A stretch of 64,000 nt of DNA from Paenibacillus sp. USDA918EY (GTDB lineage Bacteria; Bacillota; Bacilli; Paenibacillales; Paenibacillaceae), in contig NZ_WTWY01000002.1 of NCBI RefSeq assembly GCF_009870825.1, positions 727,258-791,257 of the forward strand, given 5' to 3'. The notes below the pieces were generated by a model. It did no database searches, was not told where the DNA came from, and saw only the letters and a list, made by a program, of their open reading frames with translations. The translations under genes and the position numbers were made by a program. Each line of letters begins with the position of its first letter. Positions within the stretch are counted from its first letter, which is position 1. Positions 20,514-29,038 of the stretch are shown here, one piece after another.

Positions 20514-20553
20514 TTTGACTTTCTTTGACTTTTTGTTTGAAATTGTTTATCAT
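20514..20553 (+). promoter_or_regulatory. clpP promoter with CtsR box
   Basis: Tandem heptads TTTGACT (20514-20520) and TTTGACT (20524-20530) with a 3-base spacer match the CtsR operator in inverse orientation. The second heptad contains the -35 TTGACT (20525-20530); a 17-bp spacer leads to -10 TATCAT (20548-20553). Heat-shock control of clpP by CtsR is expected. Confidence 0.88.
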
Positions 20554-20621
20554 GGGGTTATTACGGTAACAGTAAGTATAGAATAGTTGCAATTAATCCA
20601 TTAAATAGGGAGGTTTTCCAC

Positions 20622-21218
20622 GTGAGTTATATACCTATGGTCGTTGAACAAAGCAACCGCGGCGAACGCGCCTACGACATTTATTCCAGACTCTTGAAAG
20701 ACCGCATTATTTTTCTGGGATCCGATGTCAACGACGTCGTAGCCAATTCGATCATTGCCCAGCTGCTCTTCCTGGCTGCGGAAGATCCCGATAAGGACAT
20801 CCACCTCTACATCAACAGCCCCGGCGGCTCCATTACGGCCGGCATGGCGATTTTTGATACGATGCAATACATTAAGCCGGATGTGTCCACCATCTGCGTG
20901 GGTCTCGCCGCTTCCATGGGCGCGTTCCTGCTGAACGCCGGCGCGAAAGGCAAACGCTACGCGCTGCCGAACAGCGAAATTATGATTCACCAGCCTCTCG
21001 GCGGTGCTCAAGGACAAGCAACGGATATTGAAATCCGCGCCCGCCGCATCCTGAAAATGCGCGACACGCTGAACCGCATTCTTGCCGAACGCACGGGACA
21101 GCCGCTGGAACGCATCGAACGGGATACCGACCGCGACTACTTCATGAGCGCGCAGGATGCAGCTGAATATGGCATTATCGATAAAGTGCTCGAGCATCCT
21201 CCGGTTCAAGGCGTCTAA
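20622..21218 (+). CDS. clpP: ATP-dependent Clp protease proteolytic subunit
   Basis: Serine protease that forms the double-ring Clp chamber and works with ClpC/ClpX/ClpE. The 198-residue product has the triad at expected places: Ser98 in [11 protein letters not shown], His123 in IMIHQPLGG and Asp172 in DRDYFMSA. Start codon is GTG at 20622 with AGGGAGG about eight bases upstream. It is a single-gene unit with its own CtsR-controlled promoter and a strong terminator. ClpP also removes proteins tagged by the tmRNA found at 3.5 kb. Confidence 0.98.
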   Translation: MSYIPMVVEQSNRGERAYDIYSRLLKDRIIFLGSDVNDVVANSIIAQLLFLAAEDPDKDIHLYINSPGGSITAGMAIFDTMQYIKPDVSTICVGLAASMGAFLLNAGAKGKRYALPNSEIMIHQPLGGAQGQATDIEIRARRILKMRDTLNRILAERTGQPLERIERDTDRDYFMSAQDAAEYGIIDKVLEHPPVQGV

Positions 21219-21244
21219 CCACCATATCTAGATATAGCAGCTTC

Positions 21245-21293
21245 AGGGGCTCCTAAAAGATCTTTTTTTGGATCTTTCGGGAGCCCCTTTTTG
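21245..21293 (+). terminator. Rho-independent terminator of clpP
   Basis: AGGGGCTCC (21245-21253) pairs with GGAGCCCCT (21280-21288), with a further AAAGATC/GGATCTTT inner stem, followed by five T. Confidence 0.92.
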
Positions 21294-21361
21294 CCGCGTC
21301 ACGCCGCCGATTCTACGTACTCTAGCACAACCTTTCTCATAGGCAAATCCTCATTTGTCCA

Positions 21362-21415
21362 TTGACGAACCCAAGATATTGATGTAAAATTCAATTTATC
21401 AACTACATATTGATC
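21362..21415 (+). promoter_or_regulatory. nrd promoter with two NrdR-like boxes
   Basis: -35 TTGACG (21362-21367), 17-bp spacer, -10 TAAAAT (21385-21390). Two 16-base boxes fit the NrdR consensus core: 21369-21384 (with CAAGATATTG) in the promoter spacer and 21400-21415 (with CTACATATTG) near the start. They are 31 bp apart, three helix turns, the usual NrdR arrangement. Repression of nrdI-nrdE-nrdF when dATP is high is inferred. Confidence 0.75.
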
Positions 21416-21504
21416 CAAAACATCATAAATAGCCTATTACGACTTGCATTCATTAAGGTTGCAGCGTCGTTTTTTTTGCAAAGAATCGGTAGGAGTGATA
21501 GAGT

Positions 21505-21864
21505 ATGCTGGTTGTCTACGATTCCAAAACGGGGAACGTCAGACGTTTCATAAACAAGCTGAATATGCGGAGTGTTTCGATCGCGGAGAAGGAAGAGATC
21601 AACGAGCCTTACGTGCTCGTGACCTATACGACCGGGTTCGGCCAGGTTCCCGAGAAGGTGAAGTCCTTCCTGACCCGCAACAGCAACATGCTGCGCGGCG
21701 TATCGGCAAGCGGCAACCGCAACTGGGGTCCCCGTTTTGCCAAAAGCGCGGACACGATCTCCGAGATGTACGATGTTCCGGTCCTCACGAAATTCGAGCT
21801 GTCGGGAACAACGCAGGATATAGAAACTTTTGTTGAAAGGGTGCGGAGCATTGAAGCATATTGA
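21505..21864 (+). CDS. nrdI: Flavodoxin-like NrdI, class Ib ribonucleotide reductase activator
   Basis: Small FMN protein that helps make the manganese-tyrosyl radical cofactor of NrdF. The 119-residue product has the flavin phosphate loop VVYDSKTGNVRRF and the later loops TYTTGFGQVP and SASGNRNWGPRFAKS typical of NrdI. AGGAG lies nine bases before the ATG. It overlaps nrdE by 14 bases, so translation is coupled. First gene of the nrd unit. Confidence 0.96.
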   Translation: MLVVYDSKTGNVRRFINKLNMRSVSIAEKEEINEPYVLVTYTTGFGQVPEKVKSFLTRNSNMLRGVSASGNRNWGPRFAKSADTISEMYDVPVLTKFELSGTTQDIETFVERVRSIEAY

Positions 21865-23935
21865 ATTGAACAACGAATTGATGCAGCGGGGGGCTGACGG
21901 TTACTTCCAGCTTTCCAAAGACAAGGAAGCGGTCGCAGCCTTTATGGAGGAAGTCGAAAAGGACACGATGAAGTTCGGTTCCCTCCGGGAAAAGCTCGAT
22001 TACCTGATCGACAACGACTACTACGAAAACGTGTTTGAAAAATACACCTACGAAGAAGTCGAGGCCGTGTTCAACCTCACGGCAAGCAGCGACTTCCAGT
22101 TCCAGTCCTACATGGCGATTTCAAAGTTCTACAAGGACTACGCGATGAAGACGAACGACAAAACGAAATATCTCGAGCAGTATCCGGACCGGGTCGCCAT
22201 CGTCGCCCTGCACCTTGGGGACGGGGACAGCGGGAAAGCGCTCCGGATCGCCGAAGCGATGATCGACCAGCGCCTGCAGCCGGCGACGCCGACTTTCCTG
22301 AACGCGGGCAAGAGCCGCCGCGGAGAGCTGGTATCCTGTTTCCTTCTGGAAATGGACGACTCCCTCAACTCGATCAACTACGTGCTTGGAACCTGCATGC
22401 AGCTGTCCAAAATCGGCGGCGGCGTGGCGGTGAACCTGTCGAAGCTTCGCGGACGCGGAGAGCCGATCAAAGGGGTAGCCGGAGCGGCCAAAGGCATCAT
22501 GCCCGTGCTCAAACTCATGGAGGATGCCTTTTCTTATGCCGACCAAATGGGTCAGCGCAAAGGATCCGGCGCGGGATACTACAACATTTTCGGCTGGGAC
22601 GTCATTGAATTCCTGGATTCGAAAAAAATCAACGCCGACGAAAAATTGAGAATCAAAACGTTGTCCATCGGACTCATCATTCCGAACAAATTTTACGAGC
22701 TTGCCGCTCAAAACAAGCCGCTTGTCGTATTCGGGCCTTATTCCGTTTACAAGGCCTACGGCAAACACCTGGACGACCTTGATATGGACACGATGTACGA
22801 CGAGCTCCTCGCCAATGACCAGATCACTAAAAAGACGGTCATGAGCGCGCGCGACATGCTGACGAAGATCGCTTCCACCCAGCTTGAATCCGGTTATCCT
22901 TACATCGTGAACAAAACGAACGCCAACCGGGCGCATGCGCTGAAAGATATCGGCCAGATCAAAATGTCGAACCTGTGCACGGAAATCTTCCAGCTGCAGG
23001 AGACGTCGGAAATCAACGACTACGGCATCGAAGACGTCATCCGCCGCGATATCAGCTGCAACCTGGCTTCGCTGAACATCGTCAACGTCATGGAGCAGGG
23101 AAAAGTGAAGGATTCCGTCCATGTCGGCATCGAAGCATTGACCGTGGTCAGCGACTTGTCCAAAATCGAAAACGCCCCGGGCGTACAACGCGCCAACCGC
23201 GAGCTGCACTCCGTCGGACTTGGGGCCATGAATCTGAACGGTTACTTGGCGAAAAACAAAATCGCCTACGAAAGCGCCGAAGCGAGAGAGTTCGCCAGCA
23301 CGTTTTTCATGATGATGAACTTCTACTCCATCGAAAAAAGCATGGAAATCGCCCGCGACCGCGGCGAGACATTCAAAGATTTCGAAAAATCCGAATACGC
23401 TAAAGGCACTTATTTCGATAAGTACCTCGAGACGGACTTCCGTCCGACGTCTGAACGGGTTCAGCAGCTGTTTGAAGGCATCGAAATCCCGACGCCGGAG
23501 GATTGGGCCCGCCTGAAGGAGCAAGTGCAGAAATACGGCTTGTACCATGCCTACCGTTTGGCGATCGCGCCGACGCAAAGCATTTCGTACATCCAGAACG
23601 CAACCTCCAGCGTCATGCCGATCGTCGAGCACATCGAAACGCGTACATACGCAAACTCGACGACGTATTATCCGATGCCGTTCTTGAGCGCGGAAACGCA
23701 GTGGTATTACAAATCCGCCTACAACATCGACCAGTTCCGCCTGATCGACATGATCGCCGCGATTCAGCAGCACGTGGACCAAGGCATTTCCACCGTCCTG
23801 CATGTCAACAGCACCGTGTCGACCCGCGAGCTGTCCCGTTTTTACGTATACGCCGCCCAGAAGGGCCTCAAATCGCTTTATTACACCCGGACGAAAAAGC
23901 TGTCCATCGAAGAGTGCACAAGCTGCGCTGTCTAA
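21851..23935 (+). CDS. nrdE: Class Ib ribonucleoside-diphosphate reductase, large subunit
   Basis: Catalytic subunit that turns ribonucleotides into deoxyribonucleotides. About 694 residues. Seen: the active-site cysteine in GELVSCFLLEMDDS, the specificity and barrel motifs GGGVAVNLSKLRGRG, the cysteine/asparagine region SNLCTEIF, PTQSISYIQNATSSV, and the C-terminal redox pair in EECTSCAV. No ATP-cone domain precedes the core, as in class Ib enzymes. Start codon is uncertain: TTG at 21851 gives LKHIELNNELM, which fits the family start; a TTG at 21830 is the alternative. Both overlap nrdI. Confidence 0.97.
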   Translation: MKHIELNNELMQRGADGYFQLSKDKEAVAAFMEEVEKDTMKFGSLREKLDYLIDNDYYENVFEKYTYEEVEAVFNLTASSDFQFQSYMAISKFYKDYAMKTNDKTKYLEQYPDRVAIVALHLGDGDSGKALRIAEAMIDQRLQPATPTFLNAGKSRRGELVSCFLLEMDDSLNSINYVLGTCMQLSKIGGGVAVNLSKLRGRGEPIKGVAGAAKGIMPVLKLMEDAFSYADQMGQRKGSGAGYYNIFGWDVIEFLDSKKINADEKLRIKTLSIGLIIPNKFYELAAQNKPLVVFGPYSVYKAYGKHLDDLDMDTMYDELLANDQITKKTVMSARDMLTKIASTQLESGYPYIVNKTNANRAHALKDIGQIKMSNLCTEIFQLQETSEINDYGIEDVIRRDISCNLASLNIVNVMEQGKVKDSVHVGIEALTVVSDLSKIENAPGVQRANRELHSVGLGAMNLNGYLAKNKIAYESAEAREFASTFFMMMNFYSIEKSMEIARDRGETFKDFEKSEYAKGTYFDKYLETDFRPTSERVQQLFEGIEIPTPEDWARLKEQVQKYGLYHAYRLAIAPTQSISYIQNATSSVMPIVEHIETRTYANSTTYYPMPFLSAETQWYYKSAYNIDQFRLIDMIAAIQQHVDQGISTVLHVNSTVSTRELSRFYVYAAQKGLKSLYYTRTKKLSIEECTSCAV

Positions 23936-23951
23936 AAATTGATCATACGGC

Positions 23952-23994
23952 AAGGCAATCGCAGGGACCTCGGGTCCCTCGTTGCCTTCTTAAT
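23952..23994 (+). other. Hairpin between nrdE and nrdF
   Basis: AAGGCAA (23952-23958) pairs with TTGCCTT (23982-23988) and an inner GGGACC pairs with GGTCCC; CTTAAT follows. It could act as a partial terminator or an RNA-stability element that sets the NrdE to NrdF ratio. Confidence 0.6.
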
Positions 23995-24013
23995 ATAAAG
24001 GAGCTATCGCCTA

Positions 24014-24970
24014 ATGAAAGCAGTAAACTGGAACCGGCCGGACGACGATTTTACGTTGATGTTCTGGCAGCAAAACATTATGCAGTTCTGGACCGACGAC
24101 GAAATCCCCCTGTCCGACGACAAAATGGACTGGATCAAAATGACGGACGACGAGCGCACGGTCTACAAACATGTCCTCGGCGGCTTGACGCTGCTTGACA
24201 CGCTGCAGGGCGGCGTAGGCATGCCGAAGATCCTGGAGCATGTGGAAGGGCTGCAGCGCAAGGCTGTGCTCGGCTTCATGTCGATGATGGAACAGATCCA
24301 CGCCAAATCTTACAGCAGCATCTTCACGACGCTCGCTTCGACGGAGGAAATCGACGCGATTTTCCGCTGGGTTGAAGAAAACGAGCAGCTGCAGTTCAAA
24401 GCCAAACAAATCGAGTCTTGGTACAAAAACATCAACTCCGCTCAGGACCTGTACCGGGCGATGGCCGCCTCGGTATTCCTGGAGAGCTACTTGTTCTACA
24501 GTGGATTCTTCTACCCGCTTTACCTCGCAGGCCAAGGCAAAATGACAAGCAGCGGCGAAATCATCGATCTCATTATCCGGGACGAGAGCATCCACGGCCT
24601 GTACGTCGGCTTGCTCGCTCAAGAGCTGTTCCAGACGTTCACCCCTGAAGAACAAGCTCAGCTGCAAAAAGAGCTGTATGAGCTGCTGGAGACGCTGTAT
24701 CAGAACGAGGTCGTCTATACGGACGCCTTGTACGCTCCGATCGGTTTGCAGGAAGAGGTCAAAACCTATGTCCGTTACAACGCCAATAAAGCGCTGATGA
24801 ACCTCGGCTTCGAGCCTCATTTTCCGGAAGAGCCGATCAACCCGATCGTGTTCAACGGCATCAGCACCCATACGAAGCAGCACGACTTTTTCTCGAAAAA
24901 AGGCAACGGCTACGTTCGTGCGATCAACATCGAGCCGCTGTCGGATGAGGACTTCATTTTTAACGTATAA
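24014..24970 (+). CDS. nrdF: Class Ib ribonucleoside-diphosphate reductase, small subunit
   Basis: Radical-bearing dimetal subunit that partners NrdE. The 318-residue product carries the metal ligands and radical tyrosine in MEQIHAKSYSSIF (Glu, His, Tyr), a further glutamate in FLESYLFYSGFF and the glutamate/histidine pair in RDESIHGLYVG. AAGGAG lies about eleven bases before the ATG. The C-terminal tail (DEDFIFNV) is the segment that docks on NrdE in the family. Last gene of the unit, followed by a terminator. Confidence 0.98.
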   Translation: MKAVNWNRPDDDFTLMFWQQNIMQFWTDDEIPLSDDKMDWIKMTDDERTVYKHVLGGLTLLDTLQGGVGMPKILEHVEGLQRKAVLGFMSMMEQIHAKSYSSIFTTLASTEEIDAIFRWVEENEQLQFKAKQIESWYKNINSAQDLYRAMAASVFLESYLFYSGFFYPLYLAGQGKMTSSGEIIDLIIRDESIHGLYVGLLAQELFQTFTPEEQAQLQKELYELLETLYQNEVVYTDALYAPIGLQEEVKTYVRYNANKALMNLGFEPHFPEEPINPIVFNGISTHTKQHDFFSKKGNGYVRAINIEPLSDEDFIFNV

Positions 24971-24983
24971 TTCCAATAACGAA

Positions 24984-25016
24984 AGCCCGCCATGCTATGC
25001 ATGGCGGGCTGTTTTA
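24984..25016 (+). terminator. Rho-independent terminator of the nrd operon
   Basis: AGCCCGCCATGC pairs perfectly with GCATGGCGGGCT around a 3-base loop, followed by GTTTTAAT. Confidence 0.92.
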
Positions 25017-25104
25017 ATCTATAAAAATTCATTTCCACGGCGGCCGCTCAAAAAAGCGGCAAGGGATATTTCCCTATGCCGCCTTTTCCCGAGACTCTAA
25101 GCCG

Positions 25105-26208
25105 TTATTGGAACGCCGCAAACGGGTCGGTTCCTTTTGGAAGCACCTCGCCGAAGCTGAAGTCATACGTCGGAATGCCCGCCGCGTAAGGCGCGATTTC
25201 GTACTGCTGGTAGAAGATCGCAAAACCGCCTTCTTTCAGATAGAAATCCGGCTTTTCGTTCAGCCCTGCCGTCACGTCGTTGAATTTGACTTCCTTCGTT
25301 TTTTGCTTCAGCATGTTGTCGAGCTTCTGCTTGTAATCCGGTGCCGCCTTCAGCACGTCGCCGAGGCTGAGCTGTTTGCCGTCCTTCAGGGAGAAGGTCA
25401 AGCCTTCGCGCACCGTGCCGCCATGGGCTCCGCCCGTGTAGCCGTATTGGTCGATGACGACGCTCAGCACGCCATCGCGGTTATACGTCACGACGAAACT
25501 TTGCACGAAATCGTACACGTTTTCGATTTTGCCGTCCCGGTGGCTTGCCTTCTCTTCGCTGTCTTTCGCAAATTGCTCGGCTTTTTCCTTGAATACGGCA
25601 TTGATCTTCTGCTGCACGCCCTCGGCAAGGCCGCTCACCTTCGGATAATGGATGACGATGCCGGCATTTTTATTCGTTTTCGTCATCGTTTCGCTTGAAA
25701 TGCTAATATCGTTCATGGCCTGCTTGCCAAGCTCAAGCGACTTCAAGGAAGGGTTCCACACCCCTTTAATGCCCATATAGTCATTCAGCAGCTTGAATGG
25801 CACGTATAAATGTCCGTTCAGGTTTTTGGCTTCATACTGATCGCTGTTGCTGCTATCATAAACGTAATAGCCGTTCAGGTTCGAGACGACGCCGTAATCG
25901 GACAATTCCAGATTCAGCTTCATGATCCCGCTGCCGATGCTGTACGTTTTTGTTCCCGGATTATAATTAAGCGGCAGTCCCAATGCGTCGCGGAGAACGG
26001 TAATCGGAATCATCGTGTTCCCGTTGACGATTTTCCCCTGCTGCGTTAATGTCTTGCCGTTTGCTTTCAACACAACCGCGGGCTGCGTTTCCTGCTTCAC
26101 CGCCGTTTTGGCCGCCGCATGGACGCTCGTGCCCACCGTTACGCTAGCCCCTCCAAACAATACGCCGGCTGCAAGCACGGCCGCTCCCCACTTCATTCCT
26201 TTATTCAT
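25105..26208 (-). CDS. Secreted copper-amine-oxidase-N / DUF3298-type protein
   Basis: A 367-residue exported protein. A signal peptide spans about residues 1-30 (MNKGMKWGAAVLAAGVLFGG, cleavage near VHAAA). Next comes a stalk-type Cu_amine_oxidN1 region with LTQQGKIVNGNTMIPITVLRDAL and LYVPFKLLNDYMG, found in many Paenibacillus envelope proteins despite having no oxidase activity. The C-terminal half matches the DUF4163/DUF3298 (RsiV-like) pattern: YDFVQSFVVTYNRDGVLSVV, YGYTGGAHGGTVREGLTFSL and FYQQYEIAPYAAGIP. In RsiV this fold binds lysozyme; here no membrane anchor or sigma factor is adjacent. Start is ATG 26208, chosen because the longer frame from 26253 puts 15 residues before the signal peptide. 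Confidence 0.88.
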   Translation of the reverse strand: MNKGMKWGAAVLAAGVLFGGASVTVGTSVHAAAKTAVKQETQPAVVLKANGKTLTQQGKIVNGNTMIPITVLRDALGLPLNYNPGTKTYSIGSGIMKLNLELSDYGVVSNLNGYYVYDSSNSDQYEAKNLNGHLYVPFKLLNDYMGIKGVWNPSLKSLELGKQAMNDISISSETMTKTNKNAGIVIHYPKVSGLAEGVQQKINAVFKEKAEQFAKDSEEKASHRDGKIENVYDFVQSFVVTYNRDGVLSVVIDQYGYTGGAHGGTVREGLTFSLKDGKQLSLGDVLKAAPDYKQKLDNMLKQKTKEVKFNDVTAGLNEKPDFYLKEGGFAIFYQQYEIAPYAAGIPTYDFSFGEVLPKGTDPFAAFQ

Positions 26209-26395
26209 CCCTGAAATCCCCTCTCTCCAAACATTGCTGCATATGCTAGTCATATGAAAGTTTACTGTATTTTACCCATGCGATTATTATATAAAACCCG
26301 GCATGCCAATTGATGACAAACACGGTTACAGTATTGTCGCATACCCGAGGAAAAGGGTTTAAATTTATTCATTTCTGTACCCTTTAGGGAGAGAG

Positions 26396-26430
26396 CCGGG
26401 CAATAAATGGAGCAGCATCAGCCTGCCCGG
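26396..26430 (-). terminator. Possible hairpin terminator after the DUF2087 gene
   Basis: CCGGGCA (26396-26402) pairs with TGCCCGG (26424-26430) just past the stop at 26435. No T run follows on the minus strand, so function is doubtful. Confidence 0.35.
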
Positions 26431-26434
26431 GTTG

Positions 26435-27634
26435 TTATCTCGCCCGCGGACGTCTGTTGTAGCCCTTCTCATCGTAAGGTTGAAGCTTCTCCAGCCATTC
26501 TTTTTCCATCTTCTCGACCTTATCCTTGTACACCTTCTGCTGCTGCAAATCATTGGGAGCCTGCGGATCCGGGCGAAGCTCCTCCAGTATTTCGAAGGCA
26601 AAAGCGTCTTCGCCGAGTTCTTTCCAATCCTTTTGCAGCTCGGGGCTGACATGGTAATCGGATGCAAGCTTCGCCTTTTGGCCGTTCATCGCTCCCGGCA
26701 TATTCGTGCTGCTGGTCACGTAGATTTTGCCGTTTTGCTTGTTTCTGATTTGAAACACCCCCATCGGGCGCGGCGTGTTCATGTATTGTTCGACCAATTC
26801 TTTTCTTCGCTGATTTTTCATGTTTTTTGTCCCCTTTCCTTTCGTTTCCGGTTGTTTTGCCCAATACTCGCTCCCGTCCGGCACGCGGTCCAAAAAGCCG
26901 TATTCGATCAAATAACGCCGCAAGGTGACATAATCCCCATATCGTGCCTCCAGCAGCTCGTTTATTTCCTTTTCGGTATACGTGCGGTCCTCTTCAAAGT
27001 CCCCTGCAATGTGGCGCAAAACGGCCACCCTGCGTTTCTCCTGCTTCGGCAAAGAAGACAGTCCGCCCCCCGGCCCCTCTGCAAAATATTTGCGTACAAT
27101 CTGCTCATGTTCTTCTTCCGAAATGTTGAGCCGCTCGCCCAGCTTTCCCGGTAATGGAGGTTCGGCCTGCTTCGCTGCGGCTGCCGCGGAAGAGCGGCCT
27201 GCATGTTTCCCGCCTTCTTCCATCAGCTCCATGACGGTCAAAAACAACTTGGCCTGCTTCATCTTCTCGCGGAGCATAAAGCGGTGATTGCGGATCGTGG
27301 AAGTGCTTCCTCCGTCCAGCTCGGCAATGATGTCGTGATCGCTCAACCCCTGGTGGAAAAAACCGATCAGCTTGCGCTGCAAATCGGTAAGTCCGGTCAT
27401 TTTTTTATCCAGGCTGAGCAAGTAATCGAGCATGGAATGATGTTCATGCTGAATATGCCTGCGCATCGATTTCTCCGCTTCATAAAACACGCCGCCCTCC
27501 TGATAGACAATTCCTTTTTCCGTTTGATGTCCACAGACAAGGCATCGATACGTATCAAGCAGAGCATCCTCCGTGTATCCACGTTTGAGATCATGAATAC
27601 CGGCATTCAGCAATTCATCCGAAACGCTTTCCAT
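26435..27634 (-). CDS. Zinc-finger/HTH/DUF2087/GIY-YIG-like multidomain protein
   Basis: A 399-residue protein of unrecognised role. In order: a Cys2-His2-like finger (CLVC at about 31-34 with HIQHEHH some 25 residues on); a LuxR-type helix-turn-helix (LTDLQRKLIGFFHQGLSDHD and TSTIRNHRFMLREKMKQ, about 80-130); a DUF2087 domain (KRRVAVLRHIAGDFEEDRTY, LRRYLIEYGFLDR, about 195-255); and a C-terminal GIY-YIG-like domain (GVFQIRNKQNGKIYVTSST). In the last domain the GIY position is GVF and the usual catalytic arginine is not evident, so nuclease activity is doubtful. Start is ATG 27634 with GAGGGG about ten bases upstream. It stands alone between other minus-strand units. A regulator is more likely than an enzyme. 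Confidence 0.75.
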   Translation of the reverse strand: MESVSDELLNAGIHDLKRGYTEDALLDTYRCLVCGHQTEKGIVYQEGGVFYEAEKSMRRHIQHEHHSMLDYLLSLDKKMTGLTDLQRKLIGFFHQGLSDHDIIAELDGGSTSTIRNHRFMLREKMKQAKLFLTVMELMEEGGKHAGRSSAAAAAKQAEPPLPGKLGERLNISEEEHEQIVRKYFAEGPGGGLSSLPKQEKRRVAVLRHIAGDFEEDRTYTEKEINELLEARYGDYVTLRRYLIEYGFLDRVPDGSEYWAKQPETKGKGTKNMKNQRRKELVEQYMNTPRPMGVFQIRNKQNGKIYVTSSTNMPGAMNGQKAKLASDYHVSPELQKDWKELGEDAFAFEILEELRPDPQAPNDLQQQKVYKDKVEKMEKEWLEKLQPYDEKGYNRRPRAR

Positions 27635-27727
27635 TAACAAACAACCCCTCAAAATACTTATTTATATATTAGACATTTTATAATACCGTCTATATTTTTT
27701 CAAATCCTTCTTTTGTTCATGCACACA

Positions 27728-27757
27728 AAAACCCCCTTTCCATGATGGAAAGGGGGC
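27728..27757 (-). terminator. Rho-independent terminator of the pot operon
   Basis: CCCCCTTTCCAT pairs perfectly with ATGGAAAGGGGG around one base, with five T next on the minus strand; 29 bases past the potD stop. Confidence 0.92.
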
Positions 27758-27785
27758 ACATTTTAATGCCTCGCAAGTTGAAGCG

Positions 27786-28838
27786 TTACTCCCGCCCGCT
27801 TTTCAGTTCGGTCCAATAACGGTCGTACACTTGAAGAATTGAGCCAACGTCGCCGAGCCACTCGGTACGTTTCAGCTCGTCTTCGGTCAGATTGATCATA
27901 TGGTTGTTGCGGTATTTTTCACTGTGGTAAGGCATCGCCTTGGCATTCGGATCGCTGTACCCGATCGACTCGTAGTTTTTGGCGCTGACCTGCGGATCAA
28001 GCATGTAGTTGATGAACTTTTCGGCCAGCTCCTTGTTTTTGGCGCCTTTCGGGATTGCGTAGTTGTCGGCGAAAATGGTTGCTCCTTCCTTCGGAACAAC
28101 ATATTCGATATCCGGATTATCCTTCACGATAAAAGCCGCGTCGCCGGACCATACCGTACCGATCCAACCTTCCTCCTGAATCATCTTTTGCTTGATCGTA
28201 TCCGTATCGAACGCCAGCACGTTCGGCAGCAGCGTCTTCAGATCGTCCACCGCGGACTTGATCTCGCCTTCATTCGTGGAGCTGTTGGAATGACCCTGTT
28301 TTTTCAGCGCCATGCCGATTACCTCGCGGTTGTCGTCCAGCAGCAGCACCTTGCCTTTGTAAGCAGGGTTCCACAGGTCTTCCCAGCTGTCGATTTTGTC
28401 CTTTACGTATTTCTTGTTGTAAGCAATGCCGGTTACGCCGGACATATAGACGATCGAATATTTGTTGCCCGGGTCAAACACCGGATTTTTCAGGGATTCC
28501 TGGATGTTGGCGAAGTTCGGGATGTTTTTCATGTCGAGCGGCTCAAGCAGCTGGCTTTTGATCATCGTGGCCACCATGTAATCGGATGGCTGGATCAAGT
28601 CGTAGCCGCCTCCGCCTGCCTTGATTTTGGCCAGCAGGTCCTCATTGTTTGCATACGTGTCGTACGTAATATCGACGTTGTACTTGTTTTCGAAATCCTT
28701 CAGCACATCCTCGTCGAAATTGTCCGCCCAGCTGTAAATATGAAGCGTCTCCTTGGAGGTGCAGCCCCCCAAAGCCGTTAGTGACAATGCAGCAATAGCC
28801 CCTGCCAGCAGCAAGCCGGCGATACCCTTTCTTTTCAC
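27786..28838 (-). CDS. potD: Spermidine/putrescine-binding lipoprotein PotD
   Basis: Extracytoplasmic polyamine-binding component of the PotABCD importer. The 350-residue product begins with a lipoprotein signal (MKRKGIAGLLLAGAIAALSL, then lipobox ALGGC, acylated cysteine near 26). The mature part is a type-II binding-protein fold: LHIYSWADNFDEDVLKDFE, YDLIQPSDYMVATMI, GIAYNKKYV and AIPKGAKNKELAEKFINY, all characteristic of PotD. GTG start at 28838 with GAGGAG about ten bases upstream. It follows potC after a 200-base gap, so its level may be set separately. Confidence 0.95.
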   Translation of the reverse strand: MKRKGIAGLLLAGAIAALSLTALGGCTSKETLHIYSWADNFDEDVLKDFENKYNVDITYDTYANNEDLLAKIKAGGGGYDLIQPSDYMVATMIKSQLLEPLDMKNIPNFANIQESLKNPVFDPGNKYSIVYMSGVTGIAYNKKYVKDKIDSWEDLWNPAYKGKVLLLDDNREVIGMALKKQGHSNSSTNEGEIKSAVDDLKTLLPNVLAFDTDTIKQKMIQEEGWIGTVWSGDAAFIVKDNPDIEYVVPKEGATIFADNYAIPKGAKNKELAEKFINYMLDPQVSAKNYESIGYSDPNAKAMPYHSEKYRNNHMINLTEDELKRTEWLGDVGSILQVYDRYWTELKSGRE

Positions 28839-29038
28839 AGTTACATATCTCCTCTCTTTCCGTTACTCCGTTTTTTGTTGAAATGACAAAGAAATTCTCC
28901 GATGACGAAGCATCCTTATCCCGTTGGTAATGTTTTCTGCTAGATGCGGTCTGTCTATTGAGAAAGTGCGCCGATGGGCGTTTTTCTTATCAATGCAATA
29001 TACGTTTCCATATCGATGGCGGTCTCCGCCGTACCCGC

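Noticed and set aside
22121..23953. 610-residue minus-strand frame opposite nrdE
   Set aside because: Antisense to nrdE; no start signal and no recognisable domain.
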